64,000 bases of DNA. Source: Eonycteris spelaea. Lineage: Eukaryota; Chordata; Mammalia; Chiroptera; Pteropodidae. Within the stretch, counting starts at the first letter, position 1. Every line of letters begins with the position of its first letter. The notes under the pieces are model-generated. The model was given only the letters and a program-made list of their open reading frames with translations, ran no database searches and had not been told where the DNA came from. Below are positions 49,881 through 62,700 of this stretch, one piece after another. Location: positions 1,302,001-1,366,000 of the forward strand of contig PUFA01000315.1 of assembly GCA_003508835.1 (NCBI GenBank), written 5' to 3'. A program made the translations under genes and the position numbers.

Positions 49881-52230
49881 AGATTCAAAGGAGAATAAAT
49901 ATGTAATTTTAACATGAAGAACTGACTTCACTTTGAGAAGAGAAAGGGACTTATGTACCCACTTAATAAAGAATCTGGCAAAATTCAATTATTTTATTAT
50001 TTCAGAAGATATAAAATAAATTTATATGAATTATTTTAGAATACTAAATATTAAATATTTTCTGTTTACAGTATAGTATATGCTTATTTATATAATTAAG
50101 TGAAATCTTTTAAAACCGTGTTGCATCAATTCATTTCCAGATTACATAGTTCTTATAGAATAAGGGAATGTATTTGGTGTAATTTCATAAGAATAGCTTG
50201 AGAATTCCAAAGTCAAATTTATAAACTTGAGTCATTTTTTAAAAATCTGGATCTTTTTTTTCTGCTAACAATGTCCAGCATTTTTATTGGATACACAGTC
50301 AGCCTAATGAATACACAAGTATTGTATGAATGAATGAATGAGTAAATAAATTTAACTTGCTAGATTGGTAGAAAATACTCTTGTCAGTCCTACAGTTTTC
50401 CATTGTATCTACGGAAAAATATTTTTTTGTATAAAAACTGGTTTCTCAGACACTTGGAGCTTGTATAAGTCCATAAAGCATTCCAAGGCTCTAGGCAGCC
50501 TAAAATAAAAATCAAATACTAAGAATCATATGAAGTCCATTTGAAATTGATGAAAGTTAAAAATGACTGACAGAATAAGAAGCAACATATGTTCGATATA
50601 GGCTTAAGCTATGAAAGAAAGGCTTAGGAAATGACATCAGGACAGCCACAAGTTTAAACTTGTAAATCCATTTGAAGGCATTCTTGAATGATATAAAGGC
50701 AATATGAAGATAGCGATTTCTGGGAAAGAAAAGTCAACCCCAAATCCAAACTGGTATAAACCACCATTGAAAATGTGTCCCATGTGAGAGGAGGGCAGTT
50801 CTCACTTGGCGTGAGGCATTGTCTGAACCAAATCAGAACTGCTTCAGCAAAGAACCTATAAATTCTAAACGGTATGTGAATGTGCACATATAATTTGGAA
50901 AGGACCCTTTGTCCTTGTTAACCTAAAAGACAGATGAAGAAGAATGTTTTTGCAATTGTTTGCTCTTTTGTACTGACATATATGTTAATGTGAAACAATG
51001 ATTAAACCCTTCTAAAATCAATAGTTTTATAGTGAATAGAATACCAAGGGGCATGAAAGTGATTTTACATCAGAACACAACCAAAGACATGCAACATTTG
51101 TAGGGTAAACTTTTAGGGATTACCTAGAAAGATACATAATAAGATGAATAGAAAGGAAATAGAACTCTTTCCACTCAGCTAAAATAAATGTCTTTTTCTC
51201 AATAACAAAACTTTTCCAAAATAATTTGAATGCATGCCTTTTTTCTCTTCAAATTAAATTTTAGTCATTCCGTTGCCTGAAATCATTGGTAAGAGGGCAA
51301 GTTTACATTAAGTTTGATTCAAATGGGGTTAGCTGCTTTGCCTACCAGTACTTTAAGTCATTTTATTGTACCTTAGAAACATTTATCCAAAGGAAAAAAA
51401 GATTTAGTGCCACTGAATTTCTAGAATAATTAACTGGGTATTAACAGCTTGATTTTCATAGAAATCAGGTTCATTTTTTTTCTCCAACTTAATATCATAA
51501 AAATCTTAAGGCAAATGAAATATTATAAATTCATAGAACAGTCTCCCTGGGAAAATACTCTTAGTGCAGAATTGCTAACCACGGACTAATTACTGCAATT
51601 AGTTACCTGATTGGCAATGTAAGGCCACTCTACCTTGCAGAAGTTATATGATCCCAGAATTTGTGTTTCTTACATTAATATTAAGGCTCTCTGAGTGAAT
51701 AAAGGGAAATGTATAATGATTATTCATTTGGAAGGCAATTTGGTATCAAAATGAGTTCTTCATAGTTTAGGTTCTTATAAATCTTGAGAAATTATAGATC
51801 CTTTGAGAAATTCAACTATATTTCTATCTTGTAATAAGAGCTACAAGAATAATCACTCTATATGAGCTGTCTGTAGAATAAAAACTTTTAAAGAATCTTG
51901 ATTTTTTTCACTGCTGATATGCCTGCATAAATCCATATGTACCAGTATATTTTAATTGTAATCAAGAACTGCATGGGTCCTTCATCTGTGATAATATCCT
52001 TCCGTAGTTTTTGTCAAGTTTTATTTGATAGGGTAATTAAATTAAACTGTTTAAGAACTGTTACATACCATAGAAATAAGAATTTACAGGCAAGAAACTG
52101 AAGGAGTCAAGAAGAAATCAGAAGTACTACAGAAATCAAGATATGTCTAGACTCCAGCGAGGATAAAAGGAGTGTGAGAGCTCTCTATAATTCATATAAT
52201 GATTTCTCTCCCTAAGTCTCTCTTGTTCTC
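49881..52230. other. AT-rich DNA, no gene
   Basis: At about 50268-50352 a stretch ending in TGAATGAATGAATGAGTAAATAAAT resembles an L2 3' terminus. A near-palindrome, ACTAATTACTGCAATTAGT, lies at 51585-51603. The 77-residue frame at 50654-50887 has no known similarity. Confidence 0.45.
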
Positions 52231-52258
52231 TATAATCTATCATCTGTCTGTCTGTCTT

Positions 52259-52321
<63 letters not shown>

Positions 52322-52346
52322 ATCTATCTATCTATCATCTATCTGT
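52231..52346 (+). repeat. (ATCT)n microsatellite
   Basis: About 115 bp of ATCT with an uninterrupted core of roughly 13 units at 52270-52320, edged by CATCTATC and CTGTCTGT variants. Very likely polymorphic. Confidence 0.95.
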
Positions 52347-52857
52347 AGAAATAGATAATATGTAACTCATTTTAGCTAAATCTTCAACATGAAACTTGTC
52401 CTGAACTAATGTTAAATGCAGAATTATAATATCTTAAAGAAAATGTTACTTTTAAAAAATTAGCTCATTATTTTAAAAACAACTTTTTATCTCTTATAGT
52501 ACTTTGTAGCTTCCAAAATCTATGTCTTTGAAACTTTACTTCGAAATGTGAAATTCTTAATTAATAACTTGGATAGAGACCTAGAAGCAATTTTCATCAA
52601 ACTTCAGGAAGAATTGTACAATAGATAACAGGGTTAGAATCAAAGAGTATTTCTAAAGATAAAAAAAAAAGTTCAAAATAGTATGGTTAATTTTAACAAG
52701 AACAAATATAATATCTAGTGTGTTCCTTTCATTAATCAGTTTTATGACTTTGGCTACCATAAATTCAATTTCAACAAAGAGCATAATTTATCTGATAAAA
52801 ATGGCTTTTTCTAATTAGAAAAACATTATTAAAATTTTTAGAAAGCCAATCAAATAA
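52347..52857. other. AT-rich unique DNA, no gene
   Basis: Nothing recognised. Confidence 0.5.
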
Positions 52858-53460
52858 TTCATCCAGTTAACAAATTTAGTACTTGCTATATGTGAGACAG
52901 ATACATATATAAATATGTGCACCCCTTGTCCTTAATTAGCTTATACTTTACAGGAGAGTATAAAGAGGTACTGACGACATATTGTAGTACAACCATGATT
53001 GTCATATGATCCTAGTTGTAAGTAAAGGAGGCACACCTAACCCTGATTGGCAGGAATAAGAAATTCATCTTGAGAGTGATGATGCCTTAACTATGTTTTG
53101 ACAGTTCTTCTTGGATGTACAATAAGATATGGAAGAAACAAGTTAAAGTTAGGAAGGCAGGTCACTAATCATCAGAGTCCCAGTATGAAATGCTAAAGAT
53201 GCTTTTATCCTGGAGTGATGAAAAAAGCCACTGTGATATTTGAACTGTGGAATGACACATGTACATTTTAGAAAGATTACTTTACAAACAGAATAGAGTA
53301 GGAAACAGTGTATGAAGAGACATTAGGTTTATTAAGGAGTTTTATATGATAAGGGGCTGGAAACAAGACTTTTAACTGTAATTTCTTGAAATATTTTATA
53401 CTATTATATAGCTATATTTTGCAATATTACTTTTATTCATAGAAGAAAATGAACTAAGTC
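52858..53460 (-). mobile_element. L2 LINE 3' region
   Basis: GTACTTGCTATATGTGAGACAGATACATATA, then CTTGTCCTTAATTAGCTTATACTTTACAGGAGAG, and further on TTTTATCCTGGAGTGATGAAAAAAGCC, ACACATGTACATTTTAGAAAGATTACTTT. These follow the complement of the L2 3' end in order (GCACCTACTATGTGCC, CCTCATGGAGCTTACATTCTAG, ATTCTGAGTGAGATGGG, TTTTAAAAGGATCACTCTGG). Diverged but continuous over several hundred bases. Confidence 0.55.
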
Positions 53461-56019
53461 ACTTCTGCTTCAAAAGCATAATCTTACGTCTCAGATCAGT
53501 GCTTTTTGAACTGTTTTTTAGTAGTTCCTTTAAGTACTACAGAGCTCACTTCAAGGAACAAGGAAGAGGCTGAGCTACCAACCCCATAAGGGTTTAGAGA
53601 TCAAAAATTGTTTGTTACTGGGTTAGATATATTAGGGAGTCCATGTAGTACACACTGGCAAAAAAAAGTTTGAACATTGCACTGTGTATACATACTTAAA
53701 GCAATGTTTATTCTAAAAGGTACAGGCGCTCATTCTGGTATAAATTCGAAATAAGAAAATTCAATACAAAGTTTCAAATAGGTCTTTATTTACCATCATT
53801 AATGTCTTTGTAATACATATGTATGTGTGTATATGTACACATATATGCCTGTATATATGCCTATACATGTGTGTATATAAATTATATATATTTGTAGTAG
53901 ATGTTCTTTACAAAGTTGTTCAGAGTTTTTTTTTTTAATATTTCAGAGTTATTTGCCAACAATAGGAGGTATAAAGTTGTGCACTGTTCCCCTACTCCCA
54001 CAAAATCGATACTTTCATGGAGAAACAAAAAAAGTTATAGAGATCTAGATTAACTATACAAATTACTTTTATGATAAGTGCCTTTTATTGGCATGGTTCT
54101 CAACTATGTTTAATTTAGTGGGAAGGGCTGTATGTACTGAATACTGCAATGCTCATGACATTCTCACTTAACAAATAATGTCCCACTCTGAGTGTCAATA
54201 AGATTAATCAAGCTGATATTTCAGTTTAGCTGAAGAATATATAACAATTGAAGCTGGCATTTATGGTGGAAGTTAGGTACTTTTTATTTTTTAGTTCTTT
54301 AAGCAGCCATCCCTTGGCATAGGATTTTTTCAGACTTACTCTTTCAGGTTCTGATTTTGAAGTTCAATATCCCTCTAGTTCCTCTGGTTCTGCCAGCTTA
54401 AGTTTCTGATCCTGACCTCTGCTTTCTTCTCTATTCCTTTACTTCTGTGTTTATGAAATCTGCTTGATGAAATGTACACTGATTAAAACAGTAACTATGA
54501 TCTTGAAACTTTGATTTAGAATTTGTTCTTGTTCATAATAAAGATATTTTCCTGTTTAACAATAAATTTAATGTTACTTTGGTTCACAATCTGTGCATAT
54601 ATTAAAAAAAATCCAATAAATTGTACTGAACAGGAAAGCTCATAGAAACAGCAGTTTATATAGTTATATTTGAGGTGATTAATATTTGAGACAGTTATTT
54701 TTTTATGGATTTATATCTGCATATATTAATTAGCTGCTGTATTTGTGTATATATAATCATATAGATATAGATACATATATTTTAAAAAGAACTTTTTAAA
54801 GTAGTGGTAATTTTGTTTCCTCCCATTTGTGCCAGGCAATTTTATAAGCATATTGATACATAAACAGTTCAGTAAACATTGTTTGAATCCCTGGGATTTT
54901 TAATTACTATGCTTATGTCATAATATGCATATTAGAATATTCTGTCGGTTCCTTTTTTTTTCCACACTTGTTCCCATTTGATTATGAACAGTTAGATTGC
55001 TGCATAAACATTATGACTTATCATGATAGTTTCTTTTCCTTACATGGTCATGAAGAGTTTACTACATAAATACTTTTAACAGGAAAGTTCTATTTACTTT
55101 TAAAATCTGAATGCCTAATATAGTTTCTCGGAATGCCATCACTGTGGATAAAAGTAGCTTTCTTATTGTCTTATTTACTTTGCAGAACCTGATATAAATG
55201 AGATGTGTTAATGCTGATTTCTGATTTAAAATGACAACCACAAAACATATTGCTGAATATTACATAAAATATTCATAATGACCATATACACTATAGCTAT
55301 AGTTAAAAATCAATGGAATTAAAATCTCTTTGGATGAGATATTAGGAGAGGAATTGCTTTCAAATGGAGCTCTATAATTTGAATAGATGGTAGAGAGATC
55401 GGAAGTGCATTTAACTTATAGAAGAAAATACCAAATTTAAAATAATGTTTACATAAAATCCAGAATAATATTTTTGAAGATAATTTTTTTTATTCTCAAT
55501 AAAATTAGATAATCATCATGTTGAAACTCAGAAGCACATGCTTATTTCAAAAGTCACAGAGTTTTCAGTATAAATTACTTTGATTATTTCAAAGGTGGGA
55601 AAAGTATAAAGTGTCATTTCCTACATTCAGGACATTAAAGGGAGCTGTAGATGTGATATCTCTAACTTTAATACACTCAAAATAAGATCATGCTTCCACA
55701 ATTATTGGGAAAGATTATAGAGAAGAGAGAGGTCACACAGAATTCCAGTAAGGCTTCATTAAAGAGGTAGTAATGTGTTCTTGAAGGATAGGTAAGATTT
55801 CTGAAAGAGAAAAAGAAGGAAGGACATTGAAAGGGCAGATTAATATAGAGTATGTTGAAAAGATGCTCAGAATAATAGTTTAGGTTAAGTTCATGAAGAA
55901 AAATAGTGGAAAACTAAATCAGAAATGTGGAGAGCCCTTAGTTTGTGAAATCCTTTAAATTAAAGAGTTAAGGAGGTCAGGCTTGTGTGAATAGAGTTTT
56001 CTGAAGAAAGATTGAAAAG
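53461..56019. other. AT-rich DNA, no gene
   Basis: Contains a GT/AT low-complexity zone at about 53815-53895. A stretch at about 55735-55830 may be another worn L2 in minus orientation. Nothing coding is supported. Confidence 0.45.
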
Positions 56020-56290
56020 CCCAAATCTAATGTCTTAGCCTGGATTCCTAAGAAAAGAGAGCCCGAGGCATAAATTTATATGCTGTTATTTTCTTAGGGA
56101 GTACATCTCAAAGAACAGAAGGGAAGGACAAGGGATTAAAGCTGGGTTGAATGTTAGGGTCAGAGAGAAAGCGATGAACTAAGCTGGTCACTTCCTAGGG
56201 TGACTGATGCTTGATCCTGAGGGGGTGTCCTGAGAAACCATAAAAACTGTGTCAAGATTGCTCATCATGGAGAGAAAGGAAAAGAAAAAA
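56020..56290 (+). mobile_element. possible old interspersed repeat
   Basis: TTAGCCTGGATTCCTAAGAA, then AGAGCCCGAGGCATAAATTTATATGCTG, TAGGGAGTACATCTCA and GGTCACTTCCTAGGGTGACTGATGCTTGATCCTGAGGGGGTGTCC (56188-56231) look like an old mammalian repeat that I cannot name. Confidence 0.35.
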
Positions 56291-57249
56291 AATTTAACCA
56301 CCTTTTCTCAAATTACATTGGTTCAACATTCACCTTGTGAGTTAATATCTCTGCTTTTCTGGATTATAAAGTAGGCAAGAATTGAGGCAATGTCAGATTA
56401 CATCTGTTTTAAGGTTGATCAGAGCCTGAAGGGAACTAGAACTGGAAGCAAGGAATGCATAGATTGTAGGAAATGTATAAGAGATTTATGATATGGTATT
56501 GTTTCAGAAAAACTGACATGACAAGATAATCAAGAAAAATAAAAAGACAGGATGCCCAGTTATAGTTTTTTTTTTTTTTAAATAGTCAAGATGAACACAG
56601 TATAGCGAAGATTTTCATTAGCATAGTAATGTTTGGAGTCAGAAGGAAAAACTGACTATAAGAAGGTATAAAAAAATCAGGCCCTAGCAAGTGAATAAAT
56701 GTGGGATAACATAAGGCAATGAAAATGGTATCACATTTTCTACCCAATTTGATGGTGATAATGTTCTCTGAGGAAACGATTGTTAACTTTTTTCCTAAGT
56801 GGACATTAATGTTAAATATGTTTCAGACTTATAGAATTCAAAATGTGCTGATTTTATCAGTAAAGATTTTCTAACCATGCATGTAGAAATTGTTGCTAAA
56901 CAGATAATATAGAATATATTCTCACTTCCACATTTAGTAAATGTATTTTCTGTTTTCTACCTCAGAGTACAACTACGTTTACAACCCTAATCATTTGTGC
57001 AGAAACCCAAGGGGTCAGGGGATATCATTTTTCCAAAAATAATGGCATTATTTTTCTCTGGAAAAAAATTTCATTGCAGAGAGTTTCTATAGAATTTTTT
57101 AAACAAAAATAACTCCCACCCCTCCACACACAATAACTATACATTTGGCACATAAATATTTCATGTGTTGAGGTGGGAGAAAATGTGGTTCAGGGCTTAA
57201 AAACAGAAAAGAATGGCTATTTTTGAAGAATGTTAACTGAGTAACAAAC
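56291..57249. other. AT-rich unique DNA, no gene
   Basis: Nothing recognised apart from a T-run at 56566-56579 and a small C-rich patch at about 57116-57130. Confidence 0.5.
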
Positions 57250-57870
57250 TATTAACTGATATAACCTCCATACCTGCCAACATGGCCACTTTGTTCACGA
57301 GCCCTTGGGATGGAAGAGGAAGACTGGGGAAAGAGGAAGACTGGTGTCCACAAAACAGGTCATCCTATTCACTTGATTATTAACTTTCTCCTCTGCGGAG
57401 GTGACCTTTGGTGAATATTCATGTTGGATATACATATTTTTACTTTTTTTTTGCCCATTCAGTGAGATTGATCCATTTATCTCTTCCCTAGACTTCCTAG
57501 TTCTTCCTTTGTCAACTGGTCCAAGGAACTTCCCATGAGGCCACATGTTCAAGCTGGGAGAGAAAAGACAGTATGGCAAGGCTGCAGACCATGGGCTTTT
57601 GGGACAATTTTCATGGAATTTGTGCCCCCAGGGCTTGTTCTGGCCCACTGTCATATATAACTCTTCCAACTCATGATGCAGTGCTTCTGTGCATGCCCAA
57701 CTGTATGGCTTGGTGGGGCAGATAACTGAGCTTCTGACTTTAATGACATGTAGATGAGTAAGAGTTACATGATCTAATATATCAATGGCAGTCCAGGGAG
57801 GCTTCTGCTGACTCTTTCCTATCTTTTGTAATACCTGACCAACAAGACTACTAAATTTTAAGGGCTAAGT
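57250..57870 (-). pseudogene. ERV-L pol relic, RNase H/integrase junction
   Basis: An old endogenous retrovirus copy on the minus strand. The reading frame is open without a stop from 57858 down to 57298, 187 codons; the part from the TTG at 57669 gives 124 residues. Near the C-terminal end it reads VNRMTCFVDTSLPLSP, which I recognise as the ERV-L segment between RNase H and integrase. Just beyond the TGA, a second frame at about 57301-57254 reads REQSGHVGRYGGY, like the start of the integrase zinc-binding region. A frameshift therefore separates the two parts. No ATG starts the frame, the element is truncated on both sides, and no LTR adjoins it directly, so it is not a working gene. Confidence 0.75.
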
Positions 57871-58539
57871 ATTGGGCCATGTATCCTCTCACAAAGAAGT
57901 ACTGAAATAATTTTTTTGCATTCTATGTTCTGATATCTATTGGATATCTGATATCCACAGTATATAATTTTCTGTATATTACTGAGTCATGTGTTTAAGC
58001 ATTTGGAACTTTTGTGAAAATGTGTCCTATTACTGCTGTACATTTATTAATTTACTATGTATATTTGGGAGCAAGCTAGAAATAGTTTAGGTATGTATTT
58101 CATTTATTTTTATAAATAATCTCAGTCTACCAAAAGTCATTATATGCCACCTTTTATATTAAAATATTTACCTGAAGTGCTAGGTTTATTAACTTAATAG
58201 CAATAAACAGATTCAAAACTACTAATTATCTACTACTTTATAACCCATATTGGCTCATTAGGACTAACCTTAAGAATCTAAAAATAGTTTTGTATCATAA
58301 AATTGATGATACTAAATATTTTCTAAGTTGGAGGCTTTCTTGCCTTACCCTAAATTATCCTTATAGTACTTTTAATTTTTCTACATAGGAATATACATAT
58401 CATCAATAAGCGTTTAGTATTATGACCTATGATAAAAAATATATACCTACCATAAATATGTAAACTGTCTATAAATAATCTTTGTTCATTGAATAAGAAG
58501 TTTCATGGGATTTTAACAGGTAAACCAGTTCATACTTTA
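57871..58539. other. AT-rich unique DNA, no gene
   Basis: Nothing recognised. The TGGATATCTGATATCC element at about 57941-57957 is a chance partial palindrome. Confidence 0.5.
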
Positions 58540-58870
58540 TTCTTGCCTAAAACATCTGAAGAATCTCCCACTATACTAAAATGACATTTAGACTCCTTAT
58601 TTTAAGTCATTATATGACCTGCTTACTACTCAAACAAATCTCCCTCTTGACATTCTCTAAACTCTAACATTACTACCATGAACCTTCACATGACTGGTCC
58701 CTTATCGTCAGGCAGTTTTCAGCTCAAATATCGTCTCCTCAGACAGAATTTTTAACCACCAAGTTTAACCCTCTTTCACCTCCTTTGTATTACTTATCCC
58801 ATTTTATTTCTTGAGAAATATATCACTACATTAAATTTATATGGTTAGTATCTTTGATGCAATGTAGAAA
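58540..58870 (+). mobile_element. L2 LINE 3' region
   Basis: TTTCAGCTCAAATATCGTCTCCTCAGACAGAATTTTTAACCACC (58718-58761), then CCCATTTTATTTCTTGAGAAATATATCACTACATTAAATTTATA. This is the ordered L2 3' part (CAGCTCAAATGTCACCTCCTCAGAGAGGCCTTCCCTGACCACC, then TTTTATTTCTTCATAGCACTTATCACTA) on the plus strand. Confidence 0.7.
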
Positions 58871-59047
58871 TTTTGAAGAGGCTTTGTGCCACTTTTTGGT
58901 GTATAGCCCAATATTCCACTTGGCCTCAAAATAACAGTTTTTGTTTGACTCTATGAAACCAAAGACTTTTACCTCAAGAAGCAAGTTCTCCTAGGGTCCC
59001 TTTTTTACCTTCACAAATGAACCCAAGGAATGTAGATATGAAGCTAT

Positions 59048-59700
59048 ATTAGAGTAATGATTGATTTCTTGTGTAAACTTGCCTGGACCAGGAGATGCCC
59101 AGATATCTAGTTAAAGATTAATTTCTGGGTGTGTCTGTGAAGGTGTTTTCTGAAAAGATTAGTATGTGAATTGTTCTGAGTAAAGCAGGTGGCCTTCCGC
59201 AATGTTGTGGACATCATCCAATCACTTGGGAACCTAAATAGATCAAAAGGTAGAGAAAGATTGGATTCTTTCTCTGCCTGATTGCTCAAGTTGGATATCA
59301 ACCTTCTGCCTTCAGCTTCCTAGTTCTCATCTTAAGACCTGAACTGCAAACTGCACTTTTGGCTCTATGATATTCAGTCCTTCAAACTATATGTCTGACT
59401 TTCCTAGGTCTCCAGCTTACAGAAGGCAGATTGTGAGACCTTTTAGCCTTCATAACCATGTGAGCGAATTCATATAATAAATTCCCCCTCTCTCGATAGA
59501 TAGGTAAATGATAGATAGATAGCTAGATAGATAGAAATAGATAGATAGATGAAAGATAGATAATAGAGAGATGTACGTACAGACATACATCTATCTACAT
59601 CTCTATATACACATATTATTACATATATAGTTATTACATGTAGGCATATAATATGATATATATATATATAATCTGTATAACCTATTGCTTCTCTTTTTTT
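59048..59700 (+). mobile_element. LTR-like old element with GATA tail
   Basis: Ordered motifs: AAACTTGCCTGGACCAGGAGATGCCCAGATA, TTTCTGGGTGTGTCTGTGAAGGTGTTTTCTG, GAGTAAAGCAGGTGGCCTTCC, GGACATCATCCAATCACTTGGGAACC, GGTCTCCAGCTTACAG, CATAACCATGTGAGCGAATTC, then AATAAATTCCCC and a GATA tract, and at the end ACCTATTGCTTCTC. I recognise this as a common old mammalian LTR-type repeat but am unsure of its family. The frame at 59107-59301 lies inside. Confidence 0.6.
59493..59570 (+). repeat. (GATA)n microsatellite
   Basis: Imperfect GATA array within the 3' part of the LTR-like element, which typically carries such a tail. A TATATATATATATATA run follows at 59655-59671. Confidence 0.9.
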
Positions 59701-62700
59701 ACAATTGGAAATGCATTTAGACTACATTCATATAAAAATTAAATCAATTGAAAATATATACTTATGTCTGTCTTTTCTAAATATTTTTTCTGTGTTTTTA
59801 TTGTTATTCTGAGGCAGTCCTATAAATCAAAAGAAATTTAACAAGGCTTGTATCAGTTAAATATAAGAAATAGTTTTATATATTTAAAATGATGCAAGTT
59901 GTATAAGAGTGTAGAGCTCCATGTAGCTAAAGGCTGTAGCTGGTGTTCTTCTCAGAGATAAAAATAATTACTAAATTAAATGAAAAAGAATTTTTTTAAT
60001 AGGTGAGATGTTGTAATAGATGACTCATAAAGGTGGTTTCCAGATATGTAAATTTTATTTGTTGTTGAAGTAAACTTTAAAAAACATTCTCTGCTCTAAT
60101 TATAAACTTTATAGTGCATAGCTTTCCTTTTGTTAGTTATTTTGTGTGTGATGTATTATGTATTTCAATGTCCGTGAGATATAGCTTCACAATAGCATAA
60201 ACAAAAATGTATAAGAATATAAATTATAAGAATTATTTTTATTTTTAGACATACAATTTAGTTTATATAAATATGCAATATTTATATTGATTCATGGTTT
60301 CACACTAGAAGTTCAAATAGCATTTATTAAAGGGAAGGAGACATCTAATTTATATTTGTCGTTTCTTCTTCCTGTTAACATGGTGGAACAGTCCCAATGT
60401 TGTCACCTTCAAAGTGGTCTCCTCAGAAAGAATTTGAAGTGGTTTGGTTCTGTGCCACCATTGGGATATTGTTTCTTGATTACCCTAGCTATTTTACTGT
60501 GACAAAGATCACTATTTTTTTCATGAGCCATCCATATGCTGCTCTGGAAGCCACTTCTGGGAAAGCCTACCCTCATACTCTCCATTGAATTTATATACCT
60601 CTAGTTCCCTCTATAAAGGGCTCTTTTTGCTAAATATTAAGAATTTGCTAAATTAGATTTTTGTTTTCTGCAACTTAAGCTTAACTGATAAAAGGACCAA
60701 GCTATTCTGCAACTCCCACAATTCGTAGGAATCTCTGTTGATGAAATCTCATGTCTGTATTGCAAAAATACTGTCTTTCTTTTATGAATAATAGTAAGTT
60801 ATATGTGTCTCCTTAATTAAAGTTATCTTAGTAGTCATAGTTGTACTTCATATTTTCCCCTCTATATCATAAGTGCCTCAAAACAGTAATATGAGTATGC
60901 AACTGTATAACTTACAGTATCTACTTCACATATTTGGATAATATTTTGAGGGGAAATAAAAGTATGTTAGATTACATTACAGAAGTACTACTGAAAATCC
61001 TAGACAATGAAAATATTAGTGCTGCATTTATTTCTTAGAGTTTCATTATAAAATGTGTTATATATAATCATCAACCATTAAATACTGCTTTTATACTGTT
61101 ATTGTTTCATTTCCATATATCTATAAAATGCATATTCATACAAGGCAATAAAAAATTGTCTCTAATGCAAAAAAAATGATATGCCTTTTGAGATGGAAAT
61201 TACATTTTTATTTGGGTTATTACATATTCGAGTTAATACACATGAGGACTTAAATAAGGTTATTTTGAGACATTTGAGTGATGTGCAGATGTTGACTAAA
61301 GAATAGGCTAAGCAATAAGATTTTCTTTAGAAAACACTGGTGTACAGAGTTAATGAATTACATCTTTAACAGCTATAATAAGCAATCACTGCATTTTAAT
61401 TTTTTTAACTGAACATCTCTGATTAAATAGAATCACATGTACATTATAGCATGGTTTATTGTTAAGTCATGTTGAAAAATGGGTTATCTGTTCTGAATAG
61501 TTGCTTGTCTGACTTAAAATGTAAAACGTATTCAGAAAGAATCATTAACTTCTTCCTATATCACTTACTGTTCATCTCACAGAAACAGAAGCATATATTA
61601 TTTCCTTGCTGCCAGTATTTAAATTTTCCATTTTATTTTAATGTTTGAAAATCATAAAATATGAATTGTTATTTGTATATCCGGAACTTACATTTCTGTT
61701 TTATAATTGTTACCATATTTTGTTTCATTTTGTATGTTAAAACACATTAAAATTTTATCAGAAAAAAGCTGACACTGCCCATTTCCAAAGATGACTTCTG
61801 CAACTTGTGAAGTATTCCAAATAGATCATAGGGTATATTCAGTAAAGAACTCTTCCCCACCAAATGAGTAATAAAGCCATTCATAGAAAAGTGAATGCCC
61901 TCATGTGTCGTATATTTAATCAAACACAAACAAAATCACAAGTTCTACTGGGTATCTAACAGAATCTTTACAGCAAGCCAACATAACCATAAACCCTTGT
62001 TCTGTGAGATCATTCAGTGATTTATATTCTGGTCTATCTAAATTTAAAATTTTTTTATGTGGATTTTTCCCATGGAAATTTTGTAAAAGGACAGCTTACT
62101 CTGAAACACAGAGATAAAAATGTACTGTTCTGTATAGTTTCAAAATTTTTCATTTTTAAATAGATCTTAATGATACTTGCTTTCAAAATTTTTATTTCAA
62201 AGATGATAGCACTGCAGCATAAAATATTTGTAACTCTGAAATAAAAAACGAATGAAAAAAGTGGATTTGGGGCTGTGGTGTTGAAGATGAGCACTGAAAA
62301 AAATAAAGGCCCATTCAACTTTAATGGTAAGAAAACTAGATAAATATTCATTCATCAGGAGGATAAACCAAGGTTAAATAAACTTTATAAAGAATATAGA
62401 TAAAGGAGATTTGACATTACTTGCTTTTCTCTGTCCCTTCTTTATAAAAAAAGGAAATATTGGAACGAGTCAGTTACTTAATGATTCTCTCTGGCTTTGG
62501 CATGCTTCCATGTAAGAGTGGTAGGTGGACTAAGGACCTATTAAATGCCCTGTGAGAGTAGACTAAGGAAAACTAAAACCTAGGATTTTTTTTTTTTTTT
62601 TTTAGCAAAATTACAAAGTCTCCAAAGTAAAAGTTTTTCTAGGCCCCAGTAGTCAAAATAGCTTGAGGCCTCAAATGCTAATACTTCTGCAAGACTGAAT

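Noticed and set aside
54080..54215. Possible hAT (MER-type) fragment around GGTTCTCAACTATG
   Set aside because: Only the first few words resemble a hAT element; the rest does not follow any consensus I can recall.
56588..56630. Faint resemblance to U6 snRNA (AGCGAAGATT, TTAGCATAG)
   Set aside because: Only scattered words match and neither the 5' nor 3' part of U6 is present.
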